The notes below the pieces were generated by a model. The model was not told where the DNA came from and did no database searches. It saw only the letters and a list, made by a program, of their open reading frames with translations. This document shows positions 6,659 through 15,028 of a DNA stretch of 27,535 nucleotides, one piece after another. This DNA is from a virus: IMG/VR virus record IMGVR_UViG_3300036760_000392, positions 1-27,535 of that record. One strand, written 5' to 3'. The stretch's first letter is position 1. Each line of letters begins with the position of its first letter. Both the position numbers and the translations under genes were made by a program.

Positions 6659-9292
6659 CTATGGGTGGGGCTCTATCGTAAAAGTGTGCGTGAAGGACAT
6701 AAAGTTTCCTTCCAAATCCATTGCCGAGAATTCCAGAGTGATAGTCTTCCCGTATTCAAAGAAGGTGTTTAGCACATTCAAGGAAGCAGGAAGATCAGCA
6801 ATCTCAATGTTGGAAGTAATAGAAGCACCGAGATCCTTACGGCTCACGTTATCCGTTAGGAAGCTGAAGAACTCGGAACCAAGTGCGTAGTTAACCGCAT
6901 AGTTCTTGATCTCGGTCAGAACAGAGATGTTCGTTATGTGTGGGAATCTGGTCTCTGGTCCACCTTCTGGATACTTGGATTTGTTCGGCCAATAAGCGTC
7001 ATAGCCCGGGCGCAAAACGAAAGTTTCCTCTTTGACGACTGGATAGGAGCCAGGGAACTGGTTTTCCGCGTGAACAAAAATCTCGATGTCGGATCGGAAA
7101 TCTACCTCGGGTTGGAGCGGGAACTCGAAGCGTAGGAACGGAGGTAAGCTTCCTGTAACTGTAGTAAGAAGGGGTGCCGGGGTATGTCCATTTACGGTGA
7201 TATACGTAGTACCACTTGCCACTCCATAAGTGAAGTCCTCTACATCTACGCGAGCCACAGTCCCTGTGGTCAAAAGAATGGATTCCTCTGTCGCCATGAA
7301 GAAGTTAGTGATGTGAAGACTATCATCAAAGACGGTGGTGAATTCGTAGGTCAGAGTTCCAGTATTGGGACCAGTAGTAGAGAAGTCCGCAGCCATGATC
7401 GTACCGGTAACAGTCTCACCAAAACCAAACGGCTGGTTAGGAATGTAGATGTAATCGAAACCCAAATTTGAATTGGCGGTAGAAAAGAAAGTACCATTCG
7501 TAGCAATCTCATTTTGAAGAACCACATCTCCATTGATGAGAAGTCGGGTCTTGGTGGTATCCACACCAGAAGCGTCGTCGGCCGTCGTCCAAACAATGGC
7601 CGTGTTAGGGGAAACATTGGTCTGCAGAGCCACGGGTTCTACAGGGGTGATCAGGGGAGCAGTACCATCGGCATCGCCAGTAATCATCGCATTCAGCGAA
7701 CCTGAACCAAGAATCTGGAACTGGTAGAACTGGGTATTTTCGTTGCTAACGGTGGCAAAGTCTGAGAAGGTGCCGCTAACGGTTACGGTAGATTGCTGCT
7801 GGAAAGGAGGAGTACGCGTAAAGGTATAGGCAATGTCATTGGGGGCAAGAACGGTCTTTAGTCCTGTCGCCCAAGGAGGACTTAATACCACTGATCCGTT
7901 ATTTACCACTTGGACGTTATCAATAAATGCGTCGATGCTTCCCTGATTCAAAGCAGAAGAGACATCCTTGATGTGGAACGTTACAGGGGAGGTGGTAGGA
8001 TTGAAAGTAGTGCCGGAGCCTGGGGAAACTTCATCAAAGAAAGGAGGCGTCAGATCTATTATGATAATGTTGTCGCTGCCAGAAACGGTGAAGGGAAATC
8101 CAGAGGTGGTAGGATTGGTAGTAAGGATGTGACCAAATTCGCTGGTTCTCTTTAGCTCGTTTGTTAGAATGTTGGCGTTAAGCTGTACGTCATCCAAAAG
8201 AACGCTAGTATTACCAGAAGAAGTATCAAAGATGAACCACAGGTCCATGCGATCAAAAGCTATAGTCGCGAGTTCTAAATCTGCGCGTAGATCCCTACTT
8301 ACTGAGGTGATAACATCTTCGGTGGCGGATAGAGTAATGAGCTTCAAAGGAAGAGAGGCAACAGCGCTGCCCGTCGGTGCGGTCGGAATGCCCATTCCTG
8401 AAACTCTATAAATCAGGTTTTTAAGAACAGCCCCGTTTCGATAGAAGATAACATTAGACTGGAACAAACGACTGGTGGCAATCGCATTGAACACGGCCTT
8501 GAAGTTAAAGGTCAAAAGATCATCAGTAGAAAATGTGCCAGTCGAACTACCAATGTCAATGGTTTGATAGAGATAAGCCTGTCTCGTAGTATTGGTCTTT
8601 GCTATGTATGCCCAATTGCCACCATCTGGTGGGGATACCGGAGATCCATCATTAAACCCAACGCCCGTAGGTTGAGTAGATCTTACTTGAAGAATATCAG
8701 AAACGTGACCACTAAATGTAGTCCAATGGGAGAATCCACTCTCAAAACTTCCATTGCTTACGAGATTATTAGGAAATACAGCACCTACACCAATGTCTCC
8801 CTTAACCGCGATAATCTGAGTAGGGCTAATGGTACTTCTAAAGTTATCATAGGATTGAAGAGTCGTCTGAGAAAAGATAAGGAATTGCTGCGCTTCACTA
8901 ATATCACGTAAAGTGTTAGAGTCTGTTTCGTGCGAACTGAAGAAGAAAGGACTTCTATCAAAGAACTTCTCTATAGTTTGCTCAGTACCGACAACTCCAA
9001 AGAGATTTACCCCACGAGAAAAATCAGGGAAATAGACTGTTAGCTGAGTAGCAGATCCAATCTCAATTCCACTTGATATGAGAAGATTAGTTTCTTGTTC
9101 GGCTCCCTCATATTGGGAGACGATGTTGTTATTGGAAAATCCACCCGGAGTTACAATGTGAGTAAGAGCATCAAATCCGTCTATAGATCGAAATGTAGTA
9201 GTAGCAGTCGCATTCCCACCCTGACTAAAGGTTGTATTGCTTTGTATACCAGAAGCCTGGACCAAAGCGGTGGAGGCAACAATAAGTATCAT
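6659..9292 (-). CDS. Putative tail fibre/adhesin with CBM-like and Ig-like domains (877 aa)
   Basis: The N-terminal 170 residues are not recognised. Residues about 176-373 look like a jelly-roll carbohydrate-binding module of CBM_4_9 type: it opens with NLVSNGSFESGFSHW, continues with GNWAYIA and closes with VLLDDVQLN. Then come two Ig-like units (about 412-530 and 547-655, each opening with a TPP or TAP stretch and holding an ING- or IDN-type strand), and a C-terminal region of similar beta character ending in HTFTIEPHP. Such a chain suits a host-surface (glycan) binding tail fibre. The ATG lacks a normal SD: AAAGG is 12 nt upstream with a small GC-rich hairpin between. The preceding 791-aa gene stops in the same frame only five codons earlier. 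Confidence 0.85.
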   Translation of the reverse strand: MILIVASTALVQASGIQSNTTFSQGGNATATTTFRSIDGFDALTHIVTPGGFSNNNIVSQYEGAEQETNLLISSGIEIGSATQLTVYFPDFSRGVNLFGVVGTEQTIEKFFDRSPFFFSSHETDSNTLRDISEAQQFLIFSQTTLQSYDNFRSTISPTQIIAVKGDIGVGAVFPNNLVSNGSFESGFSHWTTFSGHVSDILQVRSTQPTGVGFNDGSPVSPPDGGNWAYIAKTNTTRQAYLYQTIDIGSSTGTFSTDDLLTFNFKAVFNAIATSRLFQSNVIFYRNGAVLKNLIYRVSGMGIPTAPTGSAVASLPLKLITLSATEDVITSVSRDLRADLELATIAFDRMDLWFIFDTSSGNTSVLLDDVQLNANILTNELKRTSEFGHILTTNPTTSGFPFTVSGSDNIIIIDLTPPFFDEVSPGSGTTFNPTTSPVTFHIKDVSSALNQGSIDAFIDNVQVVNNGSVVLSPPWATGLKTVLAPNDIAYTFTRTPPFQQQSTVTVSGTFSDFATVSNENTQFYQFQILGSGSLNAMITGDADGTAPLITPVEPVALQTNVSPNTAIVWTTADDASGVDTTKTRLLINGDVVLQNEIATNGTFFSTANSNLGFDYIYIPNQPFGFGETVTGTIMAADFSTTGPNTGTLTYEFTTVFDDSLHITNFFMATEESILLTTGTVARVDVEDFTYGVASGTTYITVNGHTPAPLLTTVTGSLPPFLRFEFPLQPEVDFRSDIEIFVHAENQFPGSYPVVKEETFVLRPGYDAYWPNKSKYPEGGPETRFPHITNISVLTEIKNYAVNYALGSEFFSFLTDNVSRKDLGASITSNIEIADLPASLNVLNTFFEYGKTITLEFSAMDLEGNFMSFTHTFTIEPHP

Positions 9293-9295
9293 AGC

Positions 9296-9306
9296 GGCGC
9301 ACCGCC
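9296..9306 (-). promoter_or_regulatory. GC hairpin between SD and start of the 877-aa gene
   Basis: On the minus strand GGCG-GTG-CGCC (or the alternative GCGG-TGCG-CCGC) folds between AAAGG (9309-9305) and the ATG at 9292. The linear SD-start distance is 12 nt; folding would bring them close, as described for T4 gene 38. It could instead simply repress initiation. Confidence 0.4.
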
Positions 9307-9307
9307 T

Positions 9308-11683
9308 TTAACTTTCCGTTACCGTTGCGGTCACAGTTGAAACGCCTACGCTAGAACCCACGGTATATTGGGAAGTAGCTCTTCCTCCACCTGACGTTAC
9401 ATCGGTGGAAGGGGTAATAGCACCGTCACCGGCGGTCACCGAGAAGGTAACAGTCTTGCCATCCAGCGACTCTCCCCAAGCGTTGATAACATCCGCATTG
9501 ACGAAGGTCTGTTGCGAAGTTCCGGCAGGAAGGGTTACGTCTTCCGCGTTCACCGCCATGAAGGCAGAGATACGATCGTCGATGTTAAAGGACTGAAGAT
9601 TAGTACTGGTATCAACAAAGTAAAGGGTATCAAAGTCGTTCTGATCGTAAAACACCTTCAAGGGTTGGGTTGTATAAGAAGAAGAAATGCTTAACAGAAC
9701 CTGTTTAGTATCTGTGTTATCCTGAAGGGTTACGTGATTCAAGGTCTTGAGATGGGTGATGTTGAGAGTGCTGTCGTGCTCGATGTAGGTAAGGAATGGA
9801 GTTCCTCCTACACCAGACTCGTGAGTCCAAGCAAAACTGTTGGTGCCGTCCTTAGGAAGTTGGGCAGTAGTTGAAACAGTAGCGCTGCTCCCATCCTCGG
9901 TACCCAAAGCAACGTTGTTCGCATACTTGTATAGGGTATTGTTGATCTTAATATAGATGAAGCCTCCACCAGTACCAGAAGCCGTGGCGGCTATCTGAAC
10001 CCGACCTTCCAAGAAGTCGTTATAGGTAAGGCTCGGGTCTCCAATCACGTCGAAGGATTCTATTAGAGGGGGATTTATTACGTCTCCCTCATCATCAGTT
10101 TTCTCTACGGTGAATACCGCAATACTTGGGAATTCCGCTGAGCCTGTGATCACATTGTAATTGTCAGCACTTACGTTTATCGAGCCGTTGGTATTACCAA
10201 ACAATTCTATGGTGACAGAATCTGTAGGAACCGTTACTGGAGACAATAGAACGTTATTGGTTGTAAAGTTGGCGGACGAGCGAGCAAGCCTCAAAACCCC
10301 AGTAGCCGTAGGGAACTTATTTACGTAGTTCGTCACAAGATCGAAGGTGAACTGCTCACCAATAGTGGGGCTGGAAGTGGAAGAAATCAAGAACTCGAGC
10401 GGAGTATTGGCATCGGTAGTAGAGTCGTAGATAACACCCGTGGTGGCATTGTTTCTTGCTCCTGTCAACGTACCAGAAACAGCCCAGGTTGCACCATTGA
10501 AGGTCATATTGAAGGCGTCTGTTCCAGATACCGAGCTATGCCATAGGGGGCGAACCTCGCGAAGATCGCAAGAGGCCGTGGCGTTTATTAGGTTAGAGAT
10601 TCGGTTAACGAACCAAACACCTGTAGTAGTAGGAGAAGTTTCAAGACCCACACCTTCGCTCATGATGGTGTTGTTGTTATCATCCAACGCGCGCATCGTG
10701 AGCCACATGGGCTTCGTAGTTACAGTAATAGGAGTTACGTCCAACATCACGCTAAAGTCACCAGCCAGAGTGTAGTTGGTTTCCAACTGGCCTTTACCAA
10801 TAGCGGCGTTATACGATAGTTTGTTAGATACTCGTAAGAACTGTGTGTTTACGTTATTTTCATTCCATCTGGCGGGGTTGAAGTTGTTAGTACCCGAAGC
10901 AGTTCCGGAATCCGCATCACCGAAGTTATCATCCACGCTTACCGTCGAAGTTCCAACGTTATCCGTATTGAAGCGAATAGTATAGAACACATCGTTAACG
11001 TTGTCATATGCAGCATCCAGAATGTTAGCTTCTTGGAAAGTAAAGGAGCTAGCAAACGACCCATCCGTATCGAAATAGGATAGCGTAGGGGTTAGTGGCT
11101 GAAGAATTTCTACTTCGGAAACGTTATTGAAAGCTCCCGCAGTTACGTGCCCTATTCTCCAGAAGGGAAGTCCCACACTGGTTGTATCTATAGAGGGGGA
11201 GGTAACAGTAATAGTATAGCGAAACTGGTTTCCACCGTCGATGGTAGGAACTATCGCCTGGACAACGGTGGATATGGTAGCTACGAAGGCAGAGTTAGCG
11301 TACTCTGATTCCAGATCGTTCAAGCTGGTGCGAACTGACCAATTACCCACGGTAGCGCTGATGGCAGAGGTAGAAAAGAGCCTAATAGTGGTGGTGGTGA
11401 TCAACTTTCCAAATCCAATGGTGATTAGATTGATGTCAGAGCTAGTATTTGCGACGAAGGAAGAATCAATGTATCCTAGAGTGCTGGTTCTTAAGGTACC
11501 AGAAGCATTACCTCTAGTCGCAGTCTCCGGTTGCGGGCGTCGAAGAGCTAGCCGAACAAACTGAGTACCGTTATGGATAACTCTATCTACAGAAGATGTA
11601 GAGGTAACGACAGAATCGTTGTAGAAGTTCTCCATGTTTTTAGTTGTATCTATCGGACTTAGTCTACCTTGTTGAACAACCAC
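9308..11683 (-). CDS. Putative tail fibre/adhesin with C-terminal Big_1-like domain (791 aa)
   Basis: GTG start at 11683 with AAGGAGG 8 nt upstream, the SD touching the TAA of the 429-aa gene. The protein is Thr/Ser/Asn-rich and beta-type throughout. A central region (around GKGQLETNYTLAGDFSVMLD) resembles lectin/LamG-like jelly rolls. The last about 90 residues (from AFMAVNAEDVTLPAG, through DVINAWGESLDGKTVTFSV, to VSTVTATVTES) match the pattern of the bacterial Ig-like Big_1 domain of invasin/intimin type. Both 439-aa paralogs upstream also end in a Big_1-like domain. A host-binding fibre or baseplate adhesin role is inferred. Its TAA is in frame with the 877-aa gene. Confidence 0.85.
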   Translation of the reverse strand: MVVQQGRLSPIDTTKNMENFYNDSVVTSTSSVDRVIHNGTQFVRLALRRPQPETATRGNASGTLRTSTLGYIDSSFVANTSSDINLITIGFGKLITTTTIRLFSTSAISATVGNWSVRTSLNDLESEYANSAFVATISTVVQAIVPTIDGGNQFRYTITVTSPSIDTTSVGLPFWRIGHVTAGAFNNVSEVEILQPLTPTLSYFDTDGSFASSFTFQEANILDAAYDNVNDVFYTIRFNTDNVGTSTVSVDDNFGDADSGTASGTNNFNPARWNENNVNTQFLRVSNKLSYNAAIGKGQLETNYTLAGDFSVMLDVTPITVTTKPMWLTMRALDDNNNTIMSEGVGLETSPTTTGVWFVNRISNLINATASCDLREVRPLWHSSVSGTDAFNMTFNGATWAVSGTLTGARNNATTGVIYDSTTDANTPLEFLISSTSSPTIGEQFTFDLVTNYVNKFPTATGVLRLARSSANFTTNNVLLSPVTVPTDSVTIELFGNTNGSINVSADNYNVITGSAEFPSIAVFTVEKTDDEGDVINPPLIESFDVIGDPSLTYNDFLEGRVQIAATASGTGGGFIYIKINNTLYKYANNVALGTEDGSSATVSTTAQLPKDGTNSFAWTHESGVGGTPFLTYIEHDSTLNITHLKTLNHVTLQDNTDTKQVLLSISSSYTTQPLKVFYDQNDFDTLYFVDTSTNLQSFNIDDRISAFMAVNAEDVTLPAGTSQQTFVNADVINAWGESLDGKTVTFSVTAGDGAITPSTDVTSGGGRATSQYTVGSSVGVSTVTATVTES

Positions 11684-11696
11684 CAGTTCAACCTCC

Positions 11697-12986
11697 TTAG
11701 AGAGACCGCAGCACTCTCGGTCTGACTATTACTGTTCTCAAATTGTTATCCACCCTTACTTCTAGGGTGGAAATGTCCAACCCGGCCACGTCTCCGTAAA
11801 CCTCAAAGCGAAGACCTGTATCCGTGTCAATAAAACTGGAGCAGGGCTCTGGGTCAAAGTTTACGAAGTAGGGAGGGTTACTTTCTTCGGTATCGAAAGA
11901 ACAAATAATAAGAGTTCTATTCTGAAGCGGGGAAAGATCGGCAGCTTCAATACCCACGGTAACGTTAGAAGCATAGCGGAAAGCTCTATCCGGATGTTCC
12001 CATAGGACGTGGTATCCCGTACCAGAGGACAGGGTTATAGCGTCGAATGTGATGCCGCTGCAGACAGGTAATCCTTCTATGCTCAGAACGACGGTGGATA
12101 GATCTACGCCATGTCCCACATCAATAACATCGAAAGAGACTGGAGAATTTACAGAAACATTGGATTGCCCACAAGGTATTACGTTGCTTACAATAGGAGC
12201 TCTGGTATCTGTGACGGTGCGAAAATTACATCGCACTTCGAAGATGTTTACTGGGTCTGCAGTATCTTGAATCTTTACGTATACGGTCACCACAGAATCA
12301 AACTGGAAGTTCTCGGGAGGATTGTAGAAGAGCTCAAGACCGTTACCCAGATCAGTCTGTGTAAAGTCAGAGGTATCCTGAACATCAACTCCGTTCACTT
12401 GAAATATAAGCGTATCTACGTCAAAAGGAAACCCGAAGTCCCGGATTCTCCACAAAAGATTGCTGTCTACTGGGTTCTTTATGCTGCCGCACGGAGGAAA
12501 TACCAACTCTATGAATTCGAATTGTTCGATGACTACTGTATTCTCAATCTTCGGCTTTTGCTCCACAGGGGTACCGGTCGCATCCGTCTTTCTACTAGTT
12601 ATTCTTTGCTCTAAAGGTTTAGAAGCGGTTCCATCCCCAGAAAGATTGCTGATATTACTGAAGGCAAGCTGCTGTAATAATCCAGCATATGTGTTATCTA
12701 TTGGAGATTGTATCTTTATCTGCTGTATACTCGCACCTTCATCAGGACTGCTGGAAGTAAGTGTTGAAAGGGAACTCCTTTGTAGTATGGGACGAGAAGT
12801 AGAACCGGAGCCTACGTCCGTTGCGGTTGTTAGAGCAGGGATCTGCTGAATGTTACTCTCAAAAACAAATAGTCTAGGGTTGGTGCGCTGCTCAAGAGGA
12901 GAACTGGAGCTAGGAATGAGATTGCTTGGATTAGCGCTAAAATTTCCTCTCTGCTCCGTCATCGCCTCTACCACTCTTGATCCCAT
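11697..12986 (-). CDS. Putative tail protein: repeat-bearing disordered N-terminus plus Ig-like repeats (429 aa)
   Basis: Residues 1-155 are Ser/Gln/Pro-rich and probably disordered, with a recurring short element around P-L-E-Q-R (EQR at 11-13, PLEQR at 30-34, PILQR at 66-70, PLEQR at 124-128, PVEQK at 140-144) and IQQI at 46-49 and 87-90. Residues about 159-262, 264-369 and 370-429 are three Ig-like units; each opens with a Pro-Cys (PPCGS, IPCGQ, EPCSS) and has an LSIEG- or VRVDN-type strand. The last unit is truncated. The C-terminus resembles the end of the 196-aa protein. The ATG overlaps the stop of the upstream 439-aa gene (TAATG). A role as a fibre or connector protein is inferred from composition and neighbours. 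Confidence 0.85.
   Translation of the reverse strand: MGSRVVEAMTEQRGNFSANPSNLIPSSSSPLEQRTNPRLFVFESNIQQIPALTTATDVGSGSTSRPILQRSSLSTLTSSSPDEGASIQQIKIQSPIDNTYAGLLQQLAFSNISNLSGDGTASKPLEQRITSRKTDATGTPVEQKPKIENTVVIEQFEFIELVFPPCGSIKNPVDSNLLWRIRDFGFPFDVDTLIFQVNGVDVQDTSDFTQTDLGNGLELFYNPPENFQFDSVVTVYVKIQDTADPVNIFEVRCNFRTVTDTRAPIVSNVIPCGQSNVSVNSPVSFDVIDVGHGVDLSTVVLSIEGLPVCSGITFDAITLSSGTGYHVLWEHPDRAFRYASNVTVGIEAADLSPLQNRTLIICSFDTEESNPPYFVNFDPEPCSSFIDTDTGLRFEVYGDVAGLDISTLEVRVDNNLRTVIVRPRVLRSL
12555..12956 (-). repeat. Degenerate PLEQR short linear repeats in the 429-aa protein
   Basis: Five spaced copies of an EQR/LQR/EQK element (protein residues 11-144), usually preceded by Pro and a hydrophobic residue, in a Ser/Thr-rich background. 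Spacing is irregular, so this is a set of short motifs rather than a tandem DNA repeat. Confidence 0.45.
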
Positions 12987-14305
12987 TATAGCGCCTTACC
13001 TGTAATGTTGACCAGAAGATTTACGGGAGAAGCACTAGGAGTATACGTACTTGCGGCTATACCGGAGGTATTCGTAATCGCTATTACTGGACTTAACGTG
13101 CCAGGGGCACCAGGAGGACTTGAATCACTTAGAACAGCACCAAACTGAACACTTTGACCAAGAACAGGAAAACCGAATTGGTCTTTTACGTGCGCCTCGA
13201 CGTAGATTCTATCGTTGGAGGGAAAGGGCCTAACAAAGCGAGTATTCATGCTCAATCCTATAGAGTTTACTACAGGCGTGGTTACTTGGGTTTGGAAGTT
13301 ATACCGGGGGGCAGGTGTAAATGTAGTAGTAGTGAAAGCTCCCGTACCAACAGATTCCGTAGTCTCTCTATCCTGAAGTTTTAGAAGCACATTAGAATTA
13401 AAATCTGCGATAAGATCAAAAACTTCAATGAAGGTGAACATGTCGTCCTGTACGAGATTAGCTTCTAATGAAGACTGAAGATCGAACGTAGGATTGAAGA
13501 CGTTCAGCTGAATAATCTGAGAACCCCGTACCCAAGCTAAAGTACTTCCATCGTAGTCTGCGGCGGACACGTCATGGTATTTTCCTCCTGTATCTACCTT
13601 AAGCTGAAACTTTCCAGGGTAAGAAAACTGAACAAGAGTGCCTCTATTATCAACAAGTCCGGTGAAGGAGTGCTGATTAAAGATAAAGAGAGACTTCGAA
13701 TAGTCTACAGGATCATTTGAAACGTAGCTATTTTGAATAGGAGAATTTAGGGTTACCTGCCGTGTAGAAACGTTAACGAACACCGCACGTTTGGTCTCTT
13801 CGTTTCCAATGAAGCCACCGAAATCACTGGGGCCCAGATAGATATCATCGCCGATGTTTAGATGCTCTACGCTATCCAGTCGTATGATAGAAACACCTGC
13901 CAGAAAAGAACCATCCAAGAATCTATGATAATGCTCTACAGCAAAAGCGTCAGCTTCCCAACGAATATTAGGTCCATGGATTAGAGTTAGTTCGTCTTGC
14001 CAGCGAAATTCAAAAGGAATTGCGCTAGGTAAAAATCGAGTCTTAAAAGGAAACAATCTCCACTTCTTGATTACGATACCAAGATCGGACGGAAGGTCTT
14101 CTAAAGTCCAAAAAAAAGTCCCGTCATAATGAAGTTCCTTTACCGGATTGCGAAGCTGTGATAGGGAGATAGGAAAAGAATCAACGATAGTTCCGTCCGC
14201 TTCTACTTTAAGCATAGAGTTTAGATCTTTACTAACAGAATAGAAGAAACCCTCTTCAGGCCCTAATGAAAAATTTGGATCTTGTAGACTAACATTTACG
14301 GGCAT
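12986..14305 (-). CDS. Putative tail/fibre protein, paralog B of a 439-aa pair
   Basis: This protein and the one encoded at 16348-15029 both have 439 residues and align end to end: an N-terminal segment with FFYSVSKDLNSMLKVEADGT against YFYSFDHQTDTMIQKADDGT, HYDGTFFWTLEDL against EHDGESFWTLDRI, EADAFAVEHY against ESDAFTIERY, a Y/FLGPS loop, FIFNQHSFTGL against WFFNQNYLTTL, and a C-terminal Big_1-like domain (about 345-439). The ATG at 14305 lies inside the 3-prime end of the HNH gene (17-nt overlap), with AGAGGG as SD. The stop overlaps the next start. A beta-propeller-like middle is possible from the repeated strand pattern but unproven. The role is inferred to be a host-contact or baseplate-peripheral protein. 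Confidence 0.85.
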   Translation of the reverse strand: MPVNVSLQDPNFSLGPEEGFFYSVSKDLNSMLKVEADGTIVDSFPISLSQLRNPVKELHYDGTFFWTLEDLPSDLGIVIKKWRLFPFKTRFLPSAIPFEFRWQDELTLIHGPNIRWEADAFAVEHYHRFLDGSFLAGVSIIRLDSVEHLNIGDDIYLGPSDFGGFIGNEETKRAVFVNVSTRQVTLNSPIQNSYVSNDPVDYSKSLFIFNQHSFTGLVDNRGTLVQFSYPGKFQLKVDTGGKYHDVSAADYDGSTLAWVRGSQIIQLNVFNPTFDLQSSLEANLVQDDMFTFIEVFDLIADFNSNVLLKLQDRETTESVGTGAFTTTTFTPAPRYNFQTQVTTPVVNSIGLSMNTRFVRPFPSNDRIYVEAHVKDQFGFPVLGQSVQFGAVLSDSSPPGAPGTLSPVIAITNTSGIAASTYTPSASPVNLLVNITGKAL

Positions 14306-15026
14306 ATATCCCTCTCATTTTTATATCTGAAAGGTTCCTCTTATTTATGTTATCGGCTTTCCATAACGGCCTTAGATTTGTATAATGGCAAACTATTTTT
14401 ATTTGCTGTATATCTGTTAGGTCGAACGCTATCAAAGGCTTTATGTGGTCTATCTGCCATTCTCCATAGTTCTCCCAAGTCATTTCTGGTTGGAATAAAG
14501 ACTCCAAATACTTTTTCAAATCTTCAATAGAACATCCTAGATTTGTAACAGCGGATCCTACTTTAGAATCATTCCTAATAGCCTGGGACATTCTAGTACG
14601 AAGAGCGCATGATAGTTTGTATTGAATATCCCGTTCTTTACGGTTCTTGTCTCTTTTATTTCTCCGCTCTTTCGTAGATTGTAAGGCACTGTATTCGCGG
14701 TACTTGGTTAGTAACAGTTCTCTATTTATGTGTTTGTATTCTTTCTGATACTGCGCAATAACCTCTTTATTCTTATCATAGTAAAGTTTAGTTTTGGCTA
14801 AAATGTCTTCTTTATTTTCCTGGTAATAGGATTTTTTTTTCTCTAGTATAGAATCTCTATTGTTATGATACCTTTTTGTAGCTTGTTCTGCATACAAAGG
14901 TTTTTTGTCCTGGTATTGCCTTTTTCTACATGTTTTACACTGCGCTCGATGTCCGTCTTTACTGGTAGATTTCCGATCAAATTCAAATAATGCTTTCTCT
15001 AATTTACAAACAGAGCATCTTTTCAT
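14289..15026 (-). CDS. Free-standing HNH homing endonuclease, copy 2 (245 aa)
   Basis: The N-terminal treble-clef-like zinc site has C4, C7, C30 and C33. Residues about 38-112 are a basic helical linker built from an exact 15-residue period. The C-terminus holds the HNH core: WQIDHIKPL (D193, H194), HYTNLRPLW (N217) and DNINK (N226, K229), preceded by LGCSIEDLKKYL. It is clearly paralogous to the HNH at 18950-18333. It sits exactly between the two 439-aa paralogs: 2 nt after the stop of one, overlapping the other by 17 nt. There is no SD before its ATG, so it probably depends on re-initiation after the upstream gene. It is AT-rich (one 60-nt sample, 14701-14760, is 32% GC against 47% at 15301-15360), a sign of separate ancestry. 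Confidence 0.9.
   Translation of the reverse strand: MKRCSVCKLEKALFEFDRKSTSKDGHRAQCKTCRKRQYQDKKPLYAEQATKRYHNNRDSILEKKKSYYQENKEDILAKTKLYYDKNKEVIAQYQKEYKHINRELLLTKYREYSALQSTKERRNKRDKNRKERDIQYKLSCALRTRMSQAIRNDSKVGSAVTNLGCSIEDLKKYLESLFQPEMTWENYGEWQIDHIKPLIAFDLTDIQQIKIVCHYTNLRPLWKADNINKRNLSDIKMRGIYARKC
14691..14870 (-). repeat. Four 15-residue repeats in the HNH linker
   Basis: Asn recurs at residues 56, 71, 86 and 101, and Tyr at 67, 82, 97 and 112, giving an exact 15-residue period with basic residues between. This predicts a long helical DNA-contacting linker. The second HNH protein has a similar, less regular set. Confidence 0.6.
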
Positions 15027-15028
15027 AA

